A stretch of DNA of 64,000 nt from Telluribacter humicola (GTDB lineage Bacteria > Bacteroidota > Bacteroidia > Cytophagales > Spirosomataceae): NCBI RefSeq assembly GCF_017355935.1, contig NZ_JAFIQT010000006.1:124001-188000 (forward strand), given 5' to 3'. This document shows, in pieces, positions 35,005 to 43,917 of this stretch. The notes beneath the pieces are model-generated. The model worked only from the letters and a program-made list of their open reading frames with translations, searched no databases and was not told where the DNA came from. The number at the start of each line of letters is the position of its first letter. Position 1 is the first letter of the stretch. Made by a program: the position numbers and the translations under genes.

Positions 35005-35370
35005 GTGTTTTTTGAAACAATGGTGAGAATATAAAAGCAATGTAATTATTTATTGTTTACTGACTGCTGATCATTCATGCAGTTGCGGGGGTGTTGTCAG
35101 ACTATACTTTGTTCACTAAGTAGGATAACTAACTAATTTAGATTTCGTTAGCCAAACCTCATAACCCACTCTGCTCCGGTACTTCAGTTAAAACTTCAAT
35201 GTGACGCTTGTGTTATTTTTCAGCGATGTAGTACCGTTTGATAAATAATTTTGTTACATTTACTTATATTTTGCTACGCACAATTCGGGGGTACCTTACT
35301 ATCCGCACCAGTACCCGTTAGTTCTGTGGATCAGAATGTAGTGTCTCTCACCTCTTACCATCCTAACTAC

Positions 35371-35571
35371 ATGGCCGATCTCGTCAAACATCCAACCTTA
35401 GAAGAATTTGTTGACCTCAGTATGGTCAATGCAGTTCTACCTGATACTAATCCGCAGGGGCAGTCACTTGTTGTATTTCTGCAACTGAAAAAAAGTCAAA
35501 AAAAGCAGATTATCTGGGAATTCGAAAGTCAGGAAATTCGTAATCACTTTCTCTTACAGTTACAGCAGTAG
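35371..35571 (+). CDS. Small hypothetical protein, start uncertain
   Basis: A short soluble protein of 66 residues from the ATG at 35371, reading MADLVKHPTLEEFVDLSMVN and ending WEFESQEIRNHFLLQLQQ. The open frame extends back to a TTG at 35251 (106 codons) and has GTG codons at 35326 and 35341, but the first 30 codons of that extension are AT-rich and look like promoter sequence. There is no recognisable family. It stands alone between the collagen lipoprotein and a convergent small gene. A real gene is likely but not certain. Confidence 0.45.
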   Translation: MADLVKHPTLEEFVDLSMVNAVLPDTNPQGQSLVVFLQLKKSQKKQIIWEFESQEIRNHFLLQLQQ

Positions 35572-35659
35572 CTATCATTTCTTTCTCACATATATAATTC
35601 TAATTGCTTCTTTTCTTTATATCTTTACTTTCTCATTTTATTCAAAATGAGAAATCTGG

Positions 35660-35959
35660 CTATTCAGTTACCCGCTGTTGTTCCATCATTTTTCTGGCCA
35701 ATGGTAGCAATTCAGCATCCGGAATAAAATCTTCACAAACTATGAGCAACGAGTAGAGCGATCGACTGATTAGAGCAGGATCGGCTTTATCTTGCTGTAG
35801 GGCTGCTTGTACCATGTGAAGCGAAAGGTCCGCCAGTAGATATTTGCGTTTTTCAAGCCATTCAGGTGATCCTTTGATAGCTTCGTGTTCCAGATAGCAC
35901 TCTTCAGTTAATGCATGTGCCTCTTTGCAGTGTTCAAGTACTAGCTTCTTTTTGTCCAT
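35660..35959 (-). CDS. Small hypothetical helical protein
   Basis: A 99-residue protein predicted to be a bundle of helices (LEHCKEAHALTEECYLEHEA, then LEKRKYLLADLSLHMVQAAL). It has no signal peptide, metal motif or known family. The layout is reminiscent of the four-helix small protein at 34022-34312, so they may be diverged paralogues. It is convergent with the small plus-strand gene ending at 35571, with 88 bases between them. Length and codon use support a real gene. Confidence 0.6.
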   Translation of the reverse strand: MDKKKLVLEHCKEAHALTEECYLEHEAIKGSPEWLEKRKYLLADLSLHMVQAALQQDKADPALISRSLYSLLIVCEDFIPDAELLPLARKMMEQQRVTE

Positions 35960-36335
35960 TGGAGGGAAGTGAAATTAGGGCTATGGTAAAGTTGGCAAAA
36001 AAGCTTGTACCATACAACGAGAAGTAAAAAAAGGAATTGGAATAAAACCTGATGTTTGGTAGATAAGAGTAAACTCTGAATGTCTTATTGAGATACAGAC
36101 TGTATGCAGTGAAAGGCTCAGCAACAAATATTGGTACAGTAGGCTGACTATACAATAGCGTTAGTATCATATGTAGTGCATATAGTAGTGATATTATTGT
36201 TTATATCATTGGTATTGAGTGGATTACATGATATATGGCGCCGGTATTGTAAATAGAAAAATATATTTTGGAGGTTGAGGTATGTGTGGCTCGAAATTTG
36301 CTTAGAATTGCCAAGTTTCAACACTCAAGATATGC
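35960..36335. other. Divergent AT-rich intergenic region
   Basis: About 376 bases, markedly AT-rich, between divergent small genes. A minus-strand frame (35934-36170) overlaps the start of the gene at 35660 and has a hydrophobic composition typical of AT-rich noise. TATATTTTG near 36260 is one base off the -7 consensus and could serve the gene at 36336. Confidence 0.4.
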
Positions 36336-36680
36336 ATGTATAGTTTAGAACTTAGCCATACTGCCAACGGAAATATTATAGGTCGCTGTGTAATTAACGA
36401 CCTCGTAATCACTAGCAATCCTCAGTCAGAAATACCTGACGTACTAGACGAAATCCTTTATATAGCTCGCAGTTATAGTGGTCCGCTCGATAAGGAGCCT
36501 GTATTTGATGTGGTGTGGGCCAACGAAGAGGAAGAAATTAAGTGCAGTAGCTGTAAGCATATACTACCTAAGGATCTCCTGACCGAATGCTCAACCTGTG
36601 GTGAGTACCTGTGCAGTTTATGTACGTGTACCCAATGTCAGTCTGTACGTGGGGCAGATTATGTACTTAGTAAGAGCTAA
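36336..36680 (+). CDS. Small zinc-ribbon protein, paralogue of the gene at 51743
   Basis: A 114-residue soluble protein in two parts. Residues 1-64 (MYSLELSHTANGNIIGRCVI, ending KEPVFDVVWANEEEE) are clearly homologous to the protein at 51743-52054 (MYQLELERIGGKIVGRCEIN, ending EEPVFEVVWVEN). The C-terminal half has CSSC, then ECSTCGEYLCSLCTC and TQC, eight or more cysteines in CxxC pairs, as in a zinc ribbon or small treble-clef. The paralogue lacks the CxxC array and ends in a short Cys/His tail. Together they look like adaptor-type proteins with a shared core, but the function is unknown. Confidence 0.68.
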   Translation: MYSLELSHTANGNIIGRCVINDLVITSNPQSEIPDVLDEILYIARSYSGPLDKEPVFDVVWANEEEEIKCSSCKHILPKDLLTECSTCGEYLCSLCTCTQCQSVRGADYVLSKS

Positions 36681-36723
36681 TACTACTTGAAGATAGTCTG
36701 CTGCTGATTACCACTTACGCATA

Positions 36724-36760
36724 TCAAAGCCCCGACTAGTCCAGTCAGCCGGGGCTTTGA
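36724..36760. repeat. Strong hairpin between convergent genes, no T-tract
   Basis: An 11-bp perfect stem, GC-rich at its core (36724-36734 with 36750-36760), 15-base loop. It lies 44 bases after the stop of the plus gene at 36680 and about 100 bases after the minus gene ending at 36862. Neither side has a T-run, so classical intrinsic termination is doubtful. Confidence 0.5.
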
Positions 36761-36861
36761 CATGAGGGTTTCTTCCAAATAGAATAAATTTATTGCGTAC
36801 CATCCCCGGCACATGTTCCAGTAGCTTATGACGGGTCTGTAAAGGGACGTCAGTTATCTGT

Positions 36862-37536
36862 CTAAGCCAAAGAGGATAAATTATCTTTAAGGAGTAGGTC
36901 AAAGAGTGTAGTCCGTTCTTTGAGCCCGATTAATCCACCATTGATGATTTCGGTGGTCCTGACCATATCTTTTTTATCTGCAAAGGCATTCAGGCCGTTC
37001 CTCTTCCAGAACCAGGCTGCCGCCCACATACCCCAGCGTGGCGTGGCTACCAGATCGGGATTTTTTACAAAGTCAACCCCCAGCCCCATTCCAATATCAC
37101 GGTTAAGGGCGATATAGTTACTTTTTCCGGTTATCATTTTGGGGCCGCGCCCACGGTACCGCCATCCATCACCACTGGCTTCGTTCCCATTGCCAAGTCG
37201 GTTTCCATAAACATAGTTAGCCAGTCGTTCAGGATTCTTCGCGTAAAAGGCAGGATTACGTTTGCCGTCAGCGAATACTGGTACATCCCGTCTTTCACCT
37301 ACCTTGATCGTTCTAAAACGCTTCGGCCATACCTGGGGCAGTCTGGCTTCGCTGTAGTTCAGGTTTTCTATAAAGCGGGTGTAACCGGCGCATTCGTGTC
37401 CGGTCTGGGCCCAGAACATAGATTCTCTTTCGGGTGAATTGATTTCAGCATATTCAAATATCTCCCGGGCAAATGGGTAGTACTCAGCAATGGATGAGGC
37501 CGGAAATTGGGCCATAATACTAGTAGCCTTAATCAT
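36862..37536 (-). CDS. GH19-family chitinase/lysin-like glycosidase
   Basis: A 224-residue enzyme of the lysozyme-like GH19 fold, as found in phage endolysins and chitinases (COG3179-like). The catalytic glutamate sits in WAQTGHECAGYTRF, the substrate cleft carries the GDGWRYRGRGPKMITGKSNY segment, and WAAAWFWKRNGLNAFAD with EIINGG is the conserved C-terminal helix region. It should cleave peptidoglycan or chitin. There is no clear signal peptide; the ATG at 37581 would add 15 residues (MLNKVPSHTF). No holin, capsid or other phage gene is nearby, so it is either a domesticated lysin or a cell-wall remodelling enzyme needing another export route. Confidence 0.82.
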   Translation of the reverse strand: MIKATSIMAQFPASSIAEYYPFAREIFEYAEINSPERESMFWAQTGHECAGYTRFIENLNYSEARLPQVWPKRFRTIKVGERRDVPVFADGKRNPAFYAKNPERLANYVYGNRLGNGNEASGDGWRYRGRGPKMITGKSNYIALNRDIGMGLGVDFVKNPDLVATPRWGMWAAAWFWKRNGLNAFADKKDMVRTTEIINGGLIGLKERTTLFDLLLKDNLSSLA

Positions 37537-37581
37537 GATAGGAATAGCGGTGAAGGTGTGGCTAGGTACTTTATTAAGCAA

Positions 37582-37991
37582 ACGCAGGAATACGACCTCT
37601 GCTGGCCGTGACGGAAGACAATTGGCGAAAAACGAAGGGCTGGATAACGCCCTGCACCTATCGCTAAGGTATGATCTAGTAAAGTATGAGTCGCAATAAT
37701 TAAATCACTGACTCCTGCTACTATAAGTAGCTGAAATACTAGCAGTTGAAGTGTTAATATACAGAGAGTTACAGTAACTTCAAAGTGTGTGTTTCTAAAA
37801 ATAATTATTTGGTTACTTATTAGGGTGGTGAAGCAGGCGAATCTATACCTGGTAAGGGAGAATGATCCAGAATGTGTAAGCTTAGATTATATTCAGGAAG
37901 GGTTAGTCTGGTAGATACAACCTGTTATAGTCTCTGCTACAAAAGGCATATCCCTTTAAAATAATTCTTGTTGGTCAGTAGTATAAAAATG
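37582..37991. other. Intergenic region with no gene seen
   Basis: About 410 AT-rich bases between the lysin and the tRNA-Ser terminator. I find no frame with coding character, no repeat and no clear promoter. Confidence 0.45.
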
Positions 37992-38025
37992 AAAAAGCCG
38001 ATCCTACGACTAAGATCGGCTTTTT
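37992..38025 (-). terminator. Terminator of tRNA-Ser
   Basis: A 12-bp perfect stem (37992-38003 with 38014-38025) with a ten-base loop and A/T outer tracts, directly after the 3-prime end of the minus-strand tRNA. Confidence 0.85.
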
Positions 38026-38026
38026 G

Positions 38027-38113
<87 letters not shown>

Positions 38114-38130
38114 GTATAGGAAAGTGGGTG

Positions 38131-38161
38131 TAAATATAGCGCAATTACCTATCTGTGCAAA
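38131..38161 (-). promoter_or_regulatory. Promoter of tRNA-Ser
   Basis: On the minus strand TTTG (38158-38161), 19 bases, TATATTTA (38131-38138), ending 18 bases before the tRNA. The -33 element abuts the stop codon of the upstream asparaginase gene. Confidence 0.7.
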
Positions 38162-39235
38162 TCAAATACTCATTTCACCACGCAGGGGGGCAGAGAGCAG
38201 ATCGCGGTAGTGTAGACTATCCAGTTCTTTACCAAATACATACATCATTTTGGTAATAGCCGCTTCGGCTGTAATATCTGAGCCACTTACTACGCCTATT
38301 TGCTCCAGGTACTTGCTGGTCTGGTACTGGCCCTGGGTTACCCGTCCGCCTTCACACTGCGAAACGTTGTACAGGATCAGTCCCCGGTCAATCGCCATCC
38401 TTAGCTCTTCCAGAAACCAGTAATCAGTTGGAGCATTGCCCGCACCAAAGGTTTCAATGACCACCCCTTTCAGACCTTCAATTTCAAGTATAGAGCTAAC
38501 TACCTTGCGACAGATTCCCGGAAATAGTTTGAGAAAGGTAACATTACGATCCAGTTTGGTATTGAGCCGTAGCGTCGAGCCCGGTTGGTAAGCAGCTATA
38601 TAAGGGAAATTATATTCGATACGAACCCCAGCCTTAGCCAGGTGAGGATAGTTCTGTGAGTGAAAGGCGTTAAAGTCCGAACTCTCTTGTTTCTTGGCCC
38701 GATTGCCCCGCAGTAGTACCGAGTTGAAATAGATACACACCTCCGAGATGATTGGGTAACCCTGCTCGTTGGTAGCCGCGGCTATTTCAAGGGCTGTGAT
38801 GAAATTCTCACGCGCATCGGACCGGGCTACTCCTATGGGCAGTTGAGCTCCCGTCAGTATAACGGGTTTTTTAAGGTTTTCCAGCAGATAGCTCAGGGCC
38901 GAAGCCGTATAGGCCATGGTATCGGTACCGTGCAGGATCACAAAGCTATCGTATTGGGTGTAGTGGTTGTAGATGATCTGAGCTATCTCCACCCAGAGGG
39001 CCGGCTTCATGTTGGATGAGTCAATGGGCTCGGTAAGAGTGAGGAAGGTAATCTCAAAGTCGAGCCTCCGAATCTCAGGTACTTTGTCGATGATATGCTC
39101 AAAGTCGAAGGGGACCAGCTGACGCCCTTTTGATTCGAACACCATTCCTAATGTACCACCTGTGTAGATAACCAGCACCGAGGCCCGGGGGGGCTCAGGC
39201 GAAATGGGATTGATGCGTACTTCTTTATACTCCAT
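38162..39235 (-). CDS. ansA: Type I L-asparaginase
   Basis: A 357-residue cytosolic enzyme that hydrolyses L-asparagine to aspartate and ammonia. The first catalytic threonine is in [11 protein letters not shown] (about residue 25), and the second triad is in [16 protein letters not shown], with [18 protein letters not shown] following; [10 protein letters not shown] near the C-terminus fits the AnsA (cytoplasmic, allosteric) group. No signal peptide is present. The start at 39235 (MEYKEVR) leaves 28 bases after the TatD stop; the longer frame to 39301 overlaps TatD. It is the last gene of the minus-strand run that starts at 43917. Confidence 0.9.
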   Translation of the reverse strand: MEYKEVRINPISPEPPRASVLVIYTGGTLGMVFESKGRQLVPFDFEHIIDKVPEIRRLDFEITFLTLTEPIDSSNMKPALWVEIAQIIYNHYTQYDSFVILHGTDTMAYTASALSYLLENLKKPVILTGAQLPIGVARSDARENFITALEIAAATNEQGYPIISEVCIYFNSVLLRGNRAKKQESSDFNAFHSQNYPHLAKAGVRIEYNFPYIAAYQPGSTLRLNTKLDRNVTFLKLFPGICRKVVSSILEIEGLKGVVIETFGAGNAPTDYWFLEELRMAIDRGLILYNVSQCEGGRVTQGQYQTSKYLEQIGVVSGSDITAEAAITKMMYVFGKELDSLHYRDLLSAPLRGEMSI

Positions 39236-39263
39236 AATAGCCATTAGGGCAGGTAAAGCCGGG

Positions 39264-40037
39264 TCAGTTAGTCGTTTTTTCAGAGACGAAGGACAGGGCA
39301 TTTTGGGTAGTAGCTTCTATCACCTCAGCCTTGGATATGCGCTTCAGGTCAGCGACGCGTTGGGCTACCAGTTCCAGATAAGAGGGCTCATTGCGCTTGC
39401 CACGGTATGGGACAGGAGCGAGGTAGGGACTGTCTGTTTCGAGTACGAGGTGTTCAAGATCTACGTAGGGGAGTACTTTGTCCAGTCCTCCGTTCTTGAA
39501 CGTAGCTACTCCTCCGATACCCAGTTTGAAACCTAATTCAATGGCTTTGTTGGCCTCTTCCAGAGTACCTACAAAACAGTGGAATATACCGGTCAGCTCC
39601 GGATCGGCAAATTTCTCAATGAGGGCTACGGTTTCCCAGAAGGCGTTGCGGCTATGGATATCGATCCAGAGGTTGTGCTTACGGGCCAATCCGCACTGTA
39701 CCAGAAAAGCCTCTTCCTGCTGGGAGCGGAAGGTCGTATCCCAGTATAGATCCATGCCTATCTCTCCTACGGCCAGGAAAGGGTACCTGGCCAGCCAGTC
39801 TTCAACGATCTGTAATTCTTTCTCAAAGCCTTCTTTTACATAGGTAGGGTGTAGCCCCATCATGGGCAGACAGCGCTGAGGGTACTGTTCAGCAAGTTGC
39901 ATCATACCCTCGATGGTACCATGGTCGCAGTTAGGCATCCATATTTGTTGTATACAGGCCTGCCAAGCCCGTTCGAGCATGGCATCGCGCTCTTCTGCAA
40001 ACTGCTCGTCGTATATATGAGCGTGGGTTTCAATCAT
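39264..40037 (-). CDS. TatD-family metal-dependent hydrolase
   Basis: A 257-residue metalloenzyme with a TIM-barrel fold. The N-terminal ETHAHIYDEQF gives the HxH metal pair; LAVGEIGMDLYWD holds the conserved glutamate; FHCFVGTLEEANKAI has a metal histidine; and LETDSPYLAPVP supplies the aspartate. Family members are 3-prime to 5-prime DNA/RNA exonucleases or D-aminoacyl-tRNA deacylases in DNA repair and turnover. It lies 28 bases upstream of the asparaginase and 41 downstream of a glycosyltransferase. Confidence 0.92.
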   Translation of the reverse strand: MIETHAHIYDEQFAEERDAMLERAWQACIQQIWMPNCDHGTIEGMMQLAEQYPQRCLPMMGLHPTYVKEGFEKELQIVEDWLARYPFLAVGEIGMDLYWDTTFRSQQEEAFLVQCGLARKHNLWIDIHSRNAFWETVALIEKFADPELTGIFHCFVGTLEEANKAIELGFKLGIGGVATFKNGGLDKVLPYVDLEHLVLETDSPYLAPVPYRGKRNEPSYLELVAQRVADLKRISKAEVIEATTQNALSFVSEKTTN

Positions 40038-40078
40038 TTGAAAAGCTATTCTTTACTATATTTATTAATTTATATTGT

Positions 40079-41092
40079 CTAATTCGCTTGTAAAAACTGC
40101 CTGTCTTTCCACACCATAGGGCTGGGCAGGTAGTAGTTAATCAGCATGCTGGTGAAGTTCCCCATTATATAGAACCAAAACAGCGGTACTACCTTCAGGA
40201 GGTCCCACTGACGGAGCATGACCACAGTTAGTCCAGCCGCAAAAGTAAGATGGAAGTAATGATATACCGCTATACTAAGGCTCTGCTCCGGTATCCAAAA
40301 TGCCATAACTACTAAGGCCGGTAACAGAAGGGCCGTAATAAATGAGAAGAGCCGGAGTGGCCAGGGAAGCTTCATCGCACCTACTGTCCAACGTTTCCTC
40401 TGCTTCATCAGTTCAGTGTAGGAAAGTACCGGCTCAGACCGGGCTAATATCCCTTTTTCAAATGCCTGAACAAAGCGATACCCCTTGCGAACTATGGTGA
40501 TAAACAGACTGTAATCTTCTACAATAGAAAACCCAATGCTTTCGTAGCCACCAACCTGACGGTAGGCTTTGGCCGTGACAGCCATGTTATTACCCAAACC
40601 GGTAACAGGTATTCGGAACAGGGAAAGCATTCGTACACCACCCATAATAAACATCCACTCGAGTGACTGCAGATCCGGGAAGTAACCCATAGATTGCATA
40701 CGCGTGACGCCTACTACTATCCCTACTTTGGGGGTAAAGTGACGGAGTATATTCGTAACCCAGTGGCTGGAAACCGTAATATCGGCATCGCAGAATAAAA
40801 AATATTGTCCGCGGGCCTGCTGGGCCAACTGGGCAAGTACGTTGGCTTTGGCTTTGAGTCCGGCTATTTCCTGCTCGATGAGGATGTACCTGAACTGGGG
40901 TTTATCTGCAATGAATTCCTGTATAATACGTGCAGTCTGATCAGTAGACTGGTCGTCACCAATAAGTATCTCAATCTGCCTGGTCGGGTAGTGCTGCTCA
41001 TACAATGCCTGTAAGCACCGTTCTATATTAGCTTCCTCGTTGCGGGCAGCTACGAGTACACTCACTTGTATATTCTCTTCCAAATGTATCAC
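40079..41092 (-). CDS. Processive GT2 glycosyltransferase with membrane helices
   Basis: A 337-residue family-2 glycosyltransferase of the cellulose/hyaluronan synthase type. SVLVAARNEEANIERCL begins the GT-A domain, DDQSTD binds the nucleotide, FCDADITV is the DxD motif, SIVEDYSLFI carries the ED base and QRKRWTVGAM is the QxxRW motif of processive enzymes. Three or four membrane helices follow (residues about 245-330). It probably makes a surface polysaccharide or transfers sugar to a lipid. It is in the run with a deacetylase, a second GT2 and a flippase-like protein. Confidence 0.88.
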   Translation of the reverse strand: MIHLEENIQVSVLVAARNEEANIERCLQALYEQHYPTRQIEILIGDDQSTDQTARIIQEFIADKPQFRYILIEQEIAGLKAKANVLAQLAQQARGQYFLFCDADITVSSHWVTNILRHFTPKVGIVVGVTRMQSMGYFPDLQSLEWMFIMGGVRMLSLFRIPVTGLGNNMAVTAKAYRQVGGYESIGFSIVEDYSLFITIVRKGYRFVQAFEKGILARSEPVLSYTELMKQRKRWTVGAMKLPWPLRLFSFITALLLPALVVMAFWIPEQSLSIAVYHYFHLTFAAGLTVVMLRQWDLLKVVPLFWFYIMGNFTSMLINYYLPSPMVWKDRQFLQAN

Positions 41093-41133
41093 GGATCTTG
41101 TTGCAGACTGTATCTATAAAACTGTACCATGAC

Positions 41134-41757
41134 TTAGTGCATGGGAAGTGCTTCAAAGGTAAAGCCTGCTTCGGTAAAATGCTGCAGCACCCGCGGCACT
41201 GTGTATTGCATATTGGGAGCGGCCTTAATGCTATCGTGGAATAGCAGGATAGAGCCGGATCGGGTATGTTTGATTGACTGACGAAGACAGGTATCTGAGC
41301 TTACTTCTTTTGAAAAATCCCCACTAAGTACATCCCACATCACTACCTGCTTGTCGGCCATTACTACCCGCGCCTGACTCCCTTTGATCCGGCCGTAGGG
41401 GGGACGGAAGAGCCGGGTGCTTAGGTTCAACTGTTGGGTACACTGGTCAATATTAGACAGGTAAGTAGTATCTTCTGTTTTCCAGCCGTTGAGGTGGTTG
41501 AAGGTATGATTCCCTACCGAGTGCCCTGCCGCCAATACTTTCTGATACACTTCCGGATGTTTTCTGACATTGTCCCCAATACAAAAAAAGGTAGCCTTAG
41601 CCCCATACTGTGCCAGCGTGTCCAGTACCATTTCGGTGATATCCGGTATAGGGCCGTCATCAAAAGTCAGGTACAGCTTTTTCTCCCGGGTAGGTACGTG
41701 CCACAGGTACTTCGGGAAAATAGCCTTCAGCCAGAAGGGGGAATAATGCATGAACAT
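41134..41757 (-). CDS. Polysaccharide deacetylase (NodB domain)
   Basis: A 207-residue enzyme of the CE4 family. LYLTFDDGPIPD holds the catalytic base and metal aspartate, NHTFNH is the H-x3-H metal pair and RPPYGRIKGSQ completes motif 3; HDSIKAAP near the C-terminus carries the general-acid histidine. The N-terminal FWLKAIFPKYLWHVP is a short amphipathic or membrane-associated segment. It would remove N-acetyl groups from a glycan, matching the two neighbouring GT2 genes. The frame extends to 41808, overlapping the upstream GT2 stop; the ATG at 41757 (or 41751) suits the family better. Confidence 0.88.
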   Translation of the reverse strand: MFMHYSPFWLKAIFPKYLWHVPTREKKLYLTFDDGPIPDITEMVLDTLAQYGAKATFFCIGDNVRKHPEVYQKVLAAGHSVGNHTFNHLNGWKTEDTTYLSNIDQCTQQLNLSTRLFRPPYGRIKGSQARVVMADKQVVMWDVLSGDFSKEVSSDTCLRQSIKHTRSGSILLFHDSIKAAPNMQYTVPRVLQHFTEAGFTFEALPMH

Positions 41758-41783
41758 GGCTATCAATTGATGTAAAAGTTTTC

Positions 41784-42920
41784 TTAAACCAGCTTCCGGC
41801 CTTTCCATTCATATTCGGGTCGCTGTACCGCCAGACCAAAGAACGTTACATAGAAAGGGTAGATAAGCTGTACTAATGGAATATAGGGGATAGACCTCTT
41901 CTTCTTCAGAAACAACAGGACTCGGCCAATATATAGCCACTCAGGTATCCATTTCAGCAGCAACATAGCCAGCAAAGTAGTGAACGTGATAAATCCGCTT
42001 ACCGCCAGGATAGGAGCTACCAGTAAGGCGGCATTACAACTGAAAACATACAGGGCTAGTATGACCGGAGATTTGCTCTTATAATGTTTCCACTTGCTGG
42101 CCCAGCGCTTCCGCTGCCGGTAGAACTGCATCCATTGCCTGTGGGGACCTGTTTGTACTATTGCCTCAGGATGTTTCAGGAACTGAATCTGGTCAGGATA
42201 ACGGGACGAGATCTTATGCAGCAGAAATTCATCATCCCCCGAGGCCACGTGTCTGGTACCTTCAAAGCCATCCACGTCGAAGAATACCTCTCTGGTATAA
42301 GTAAGATTAGCTCCGTTGCACATGGTAGGTTTACCGGCGGCAATGGTACAGGCACCGCTTCCGATCAGACTGGAGAACTCTACCGTTTGCAGGTGGTCAG
42401 TAAGGGATGTTTCCGCAGTAAACGTAACCGGACCACTAATCAGGCGAGCCGAAGTTTGTTCGTAACAGGTCGCAATAGCCTCCAGCCAACCGGGCCCTAC
42501 GCGGCAGTCACCATCGGTCGTGACAATGAGCTCACCTGTAGCTATGTGTATGGCTGACTCAATAGCTCGTTTCTTAGGCGATTCTGTAAAGGTATCTGTA
42601 AGTGGAAGCAAGTGGATCCGACAGGAAGAACCTGCCCGAAACGTATTTACCAGTTCAGCGGTGTTATCGGTCGAAGAATCGTCCACAATGATCACTTCAA
42701 ACTGGTGGTAGGGAAGTGACTGCCCCTCCAGGTCACGTAGCAGGTGAAGAATATTAGCAGCTTCATTCCGTACGGGTATAATCACCGATATCGTAGTGGA
42801 AGTAGCGGTACTTTTTATCTTGTTTTTGGGAATAGACCTCCACAGGAACAGCAGCCCTATAGTAAAGAGGGAGTAGCTTCCAATTAGCACCCAAAGTATA
42901 TCTACAAGTATTTCAATCAT
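41784..42920 (-). CDS. Processive GT2 glycosyltransferase with membrane helices
   Basis: A 378-residue membrane glycosyltransferase. One N-terminal helix (residues 5-27) precedes the GT-A domain with ISVIIPVRNEAANILHLL, IVDDSSTDNTAELV, the DGD motif in TTDGDCRVG, SGDDEFLLHKI and QRKRWASKW (QxxRW). Three C-terminal helices follow. Type is the cellulose/hyaluronan synthase branch. Its start overlaps the stop of the flippase-like gene by eight bases (42913-42920), so the two are translationally coupled. The polymer is not identifiable. Confidence 0.88.
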   Translation of the reverse strand: MIEILVDILWVLIGSYSLFTIGLLFLWRSIPKNKIKSTATSTTISVIIPVRNEAANILHLLRDLEGQSLPYHQFEVIIVDDSSTDNTAELVNTFRAGSSCRIHLLPLTDTFTESPKKRAIESAIHIATGELIVTTDGDCRVGPGWLEAIATCYEQTSARLISGPVTFTAETSLTDHLQTVEFSSLIGSGACTIAAGKPTMCNGANLTYTREVFFDVDGFEGTRHVASGDDEFLLHKISSRYPDQIQFLKHPEAIVQTGPHRQWMQFYRQRKRWASKWKHYKSKSPVILALYVFSCNAALLVAPILAVSGFITFTTLLAMLLLKWIPEWLYIGRVLLFLKKKRSIPYIPLVQLIYPFYVTFFGLAVQRPEYEWKGRKLV

Positions 42921-43917
42921 GTCGGGAAAGCCATTTGTGCTGCCACACCAGTACGATACCTACCAATAGCGGACCAAGAATATTGATCGCCCACACTAAT
43001 AGGGTAGCCGTTATAACCTGCTCGGAGGGCAGACCATATTGGCTGAACAAAAACAATGCGATAAACTCCCGAAGTCCCAGGTCACCAAACAGGTTGATAG
43101 CCGGAATGATAGTCTTGGCGAGGAGGATTAGTCCGACGCAGGCGGTAAGTTCAACCAGGGTCAGGGGGAAGTTAAAGAGCGTAAGCGCCAGCACAAACTG
43201 CAGCATAAACACCAGGTATCGGAACATACCGTACAGGAGAGGGGGGAGCAGATCCCCGGCTTCGTACCGGCTGATCACCTGAAAGTAGGGAGCAATTTTA
43301 TTAATAAAAGCGAAATTTGATTTCCAGCGGGTCAGCGATTTACGAAAATAAGCTACAACCGGCCCCAGTACGACCAGGAATATTAATCCTCCTGAAATGA
43401 TTGTAGACAAGGTAGGTGAAACCGGAACCGAACTACCTACCAGTGACCAGCTCACCAGCCCGACTACCAGCGAAACATAAAACTGGATACCATTTGAAAC
43501 CACGGCAGCTCCGATGGCTAGCAGGCGCTTATCAGAACGTAGTGAAGCTACCCGACCCAGGGTATCGCCTAATTGAGCGGGTACGGCTACTCCCACGGCC
43601 AGCCCGGTAAGGGTACTCCTAAATGCTTCCTTGAATGTGACAGGTACTGCTTTCAGCGCCAGTCGTTGCCATTTCAGACTTTCGAGTGCCCAATTGGCCG
43701 GGACCAGCAGGAGCATGGTCAGTAGGGTAATGCCATTTTCTTTTACCCACAGCTGACCCAGTACTACACCAATGGACTGTACCCCTTTTTGCTCTGACTG
43801 AAGGGTTGAAAATATATAGCTGAGTACAAGTCCGGTTACGAAAAATTTAAGCAACCACCACAGCTTTCTGGATACCGTTTTGTCGTTTGGAAGTGGTAGT
43901 TGTTTATCTTGCACCAT
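42913..43917 (-). CDS. UPF0104/lysylphosphatidylglycerol synthase-like membrane protein (flippase-like)
   Basis: A 334-residue polytopic protein with about eight membrane helices, resembling the membrane half of MprF-type (lysylphosphatidylglycerol synthetase_TM, UPF0104) proteins. LAVGVAVPAQLGDTLGRVASLR and LILLAKTIIPAINLFGDLGLRE are typical segments. The cytoplasmic synthetase domain of MprF is absent, so a lipid- or glycolipid-flipping role is more likely. It is the first gene of a minus-strand run, translationally coupled to the GT2 next to it. Its start codon overlaps that of the divergent ruvC gene. Confidence 0.83.
   Translation of the reverse strand: MVQDKQLPLPNDKTVSRKLWWLLKFFVTGLVLSYIFSTLQSEQKGVQSIGVVLGQLWVKENGITLLTMLLLVPANWALESLKWQRLALKAVPVTFKEAFRSTLTGLAVGVAVPAQLGDTLGRVASLRSDKRLLAIGAAVVSNGIQFYVSLVVGLVSWSLVGSSVPVSPTLSTIISGGLIFLVVLGPVVAYFRKSLTRWKSNFAFINKIAPYFQVISRYEAGDLLPPLLYGMFRYLVFMLQFVLALTLFNFPLTLVELTACVGLILLAKTIIPAINLFGDLGLREFIALFLFSQYGLPSEQVITATLLVWAINILGPLLVGIVLVWQHKWLSRHD

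Noticed and set aside
35934-36170. 78-codon minus-strand frame upstream of the gene at 35660
   Set aside because: It overlaps the start of that gene and its composition (Phe, Tyr, Ser, Leu rich) is typical of AT-rich noise.
36708-36902. 64-codon minus-strand frame downstream of the GH19 gene
   Set aside because: It begins inside the GH19 C-terminus in another frame and passes through the hairpin at 36724-36760; GH19 is already complete, so this is a shadow.
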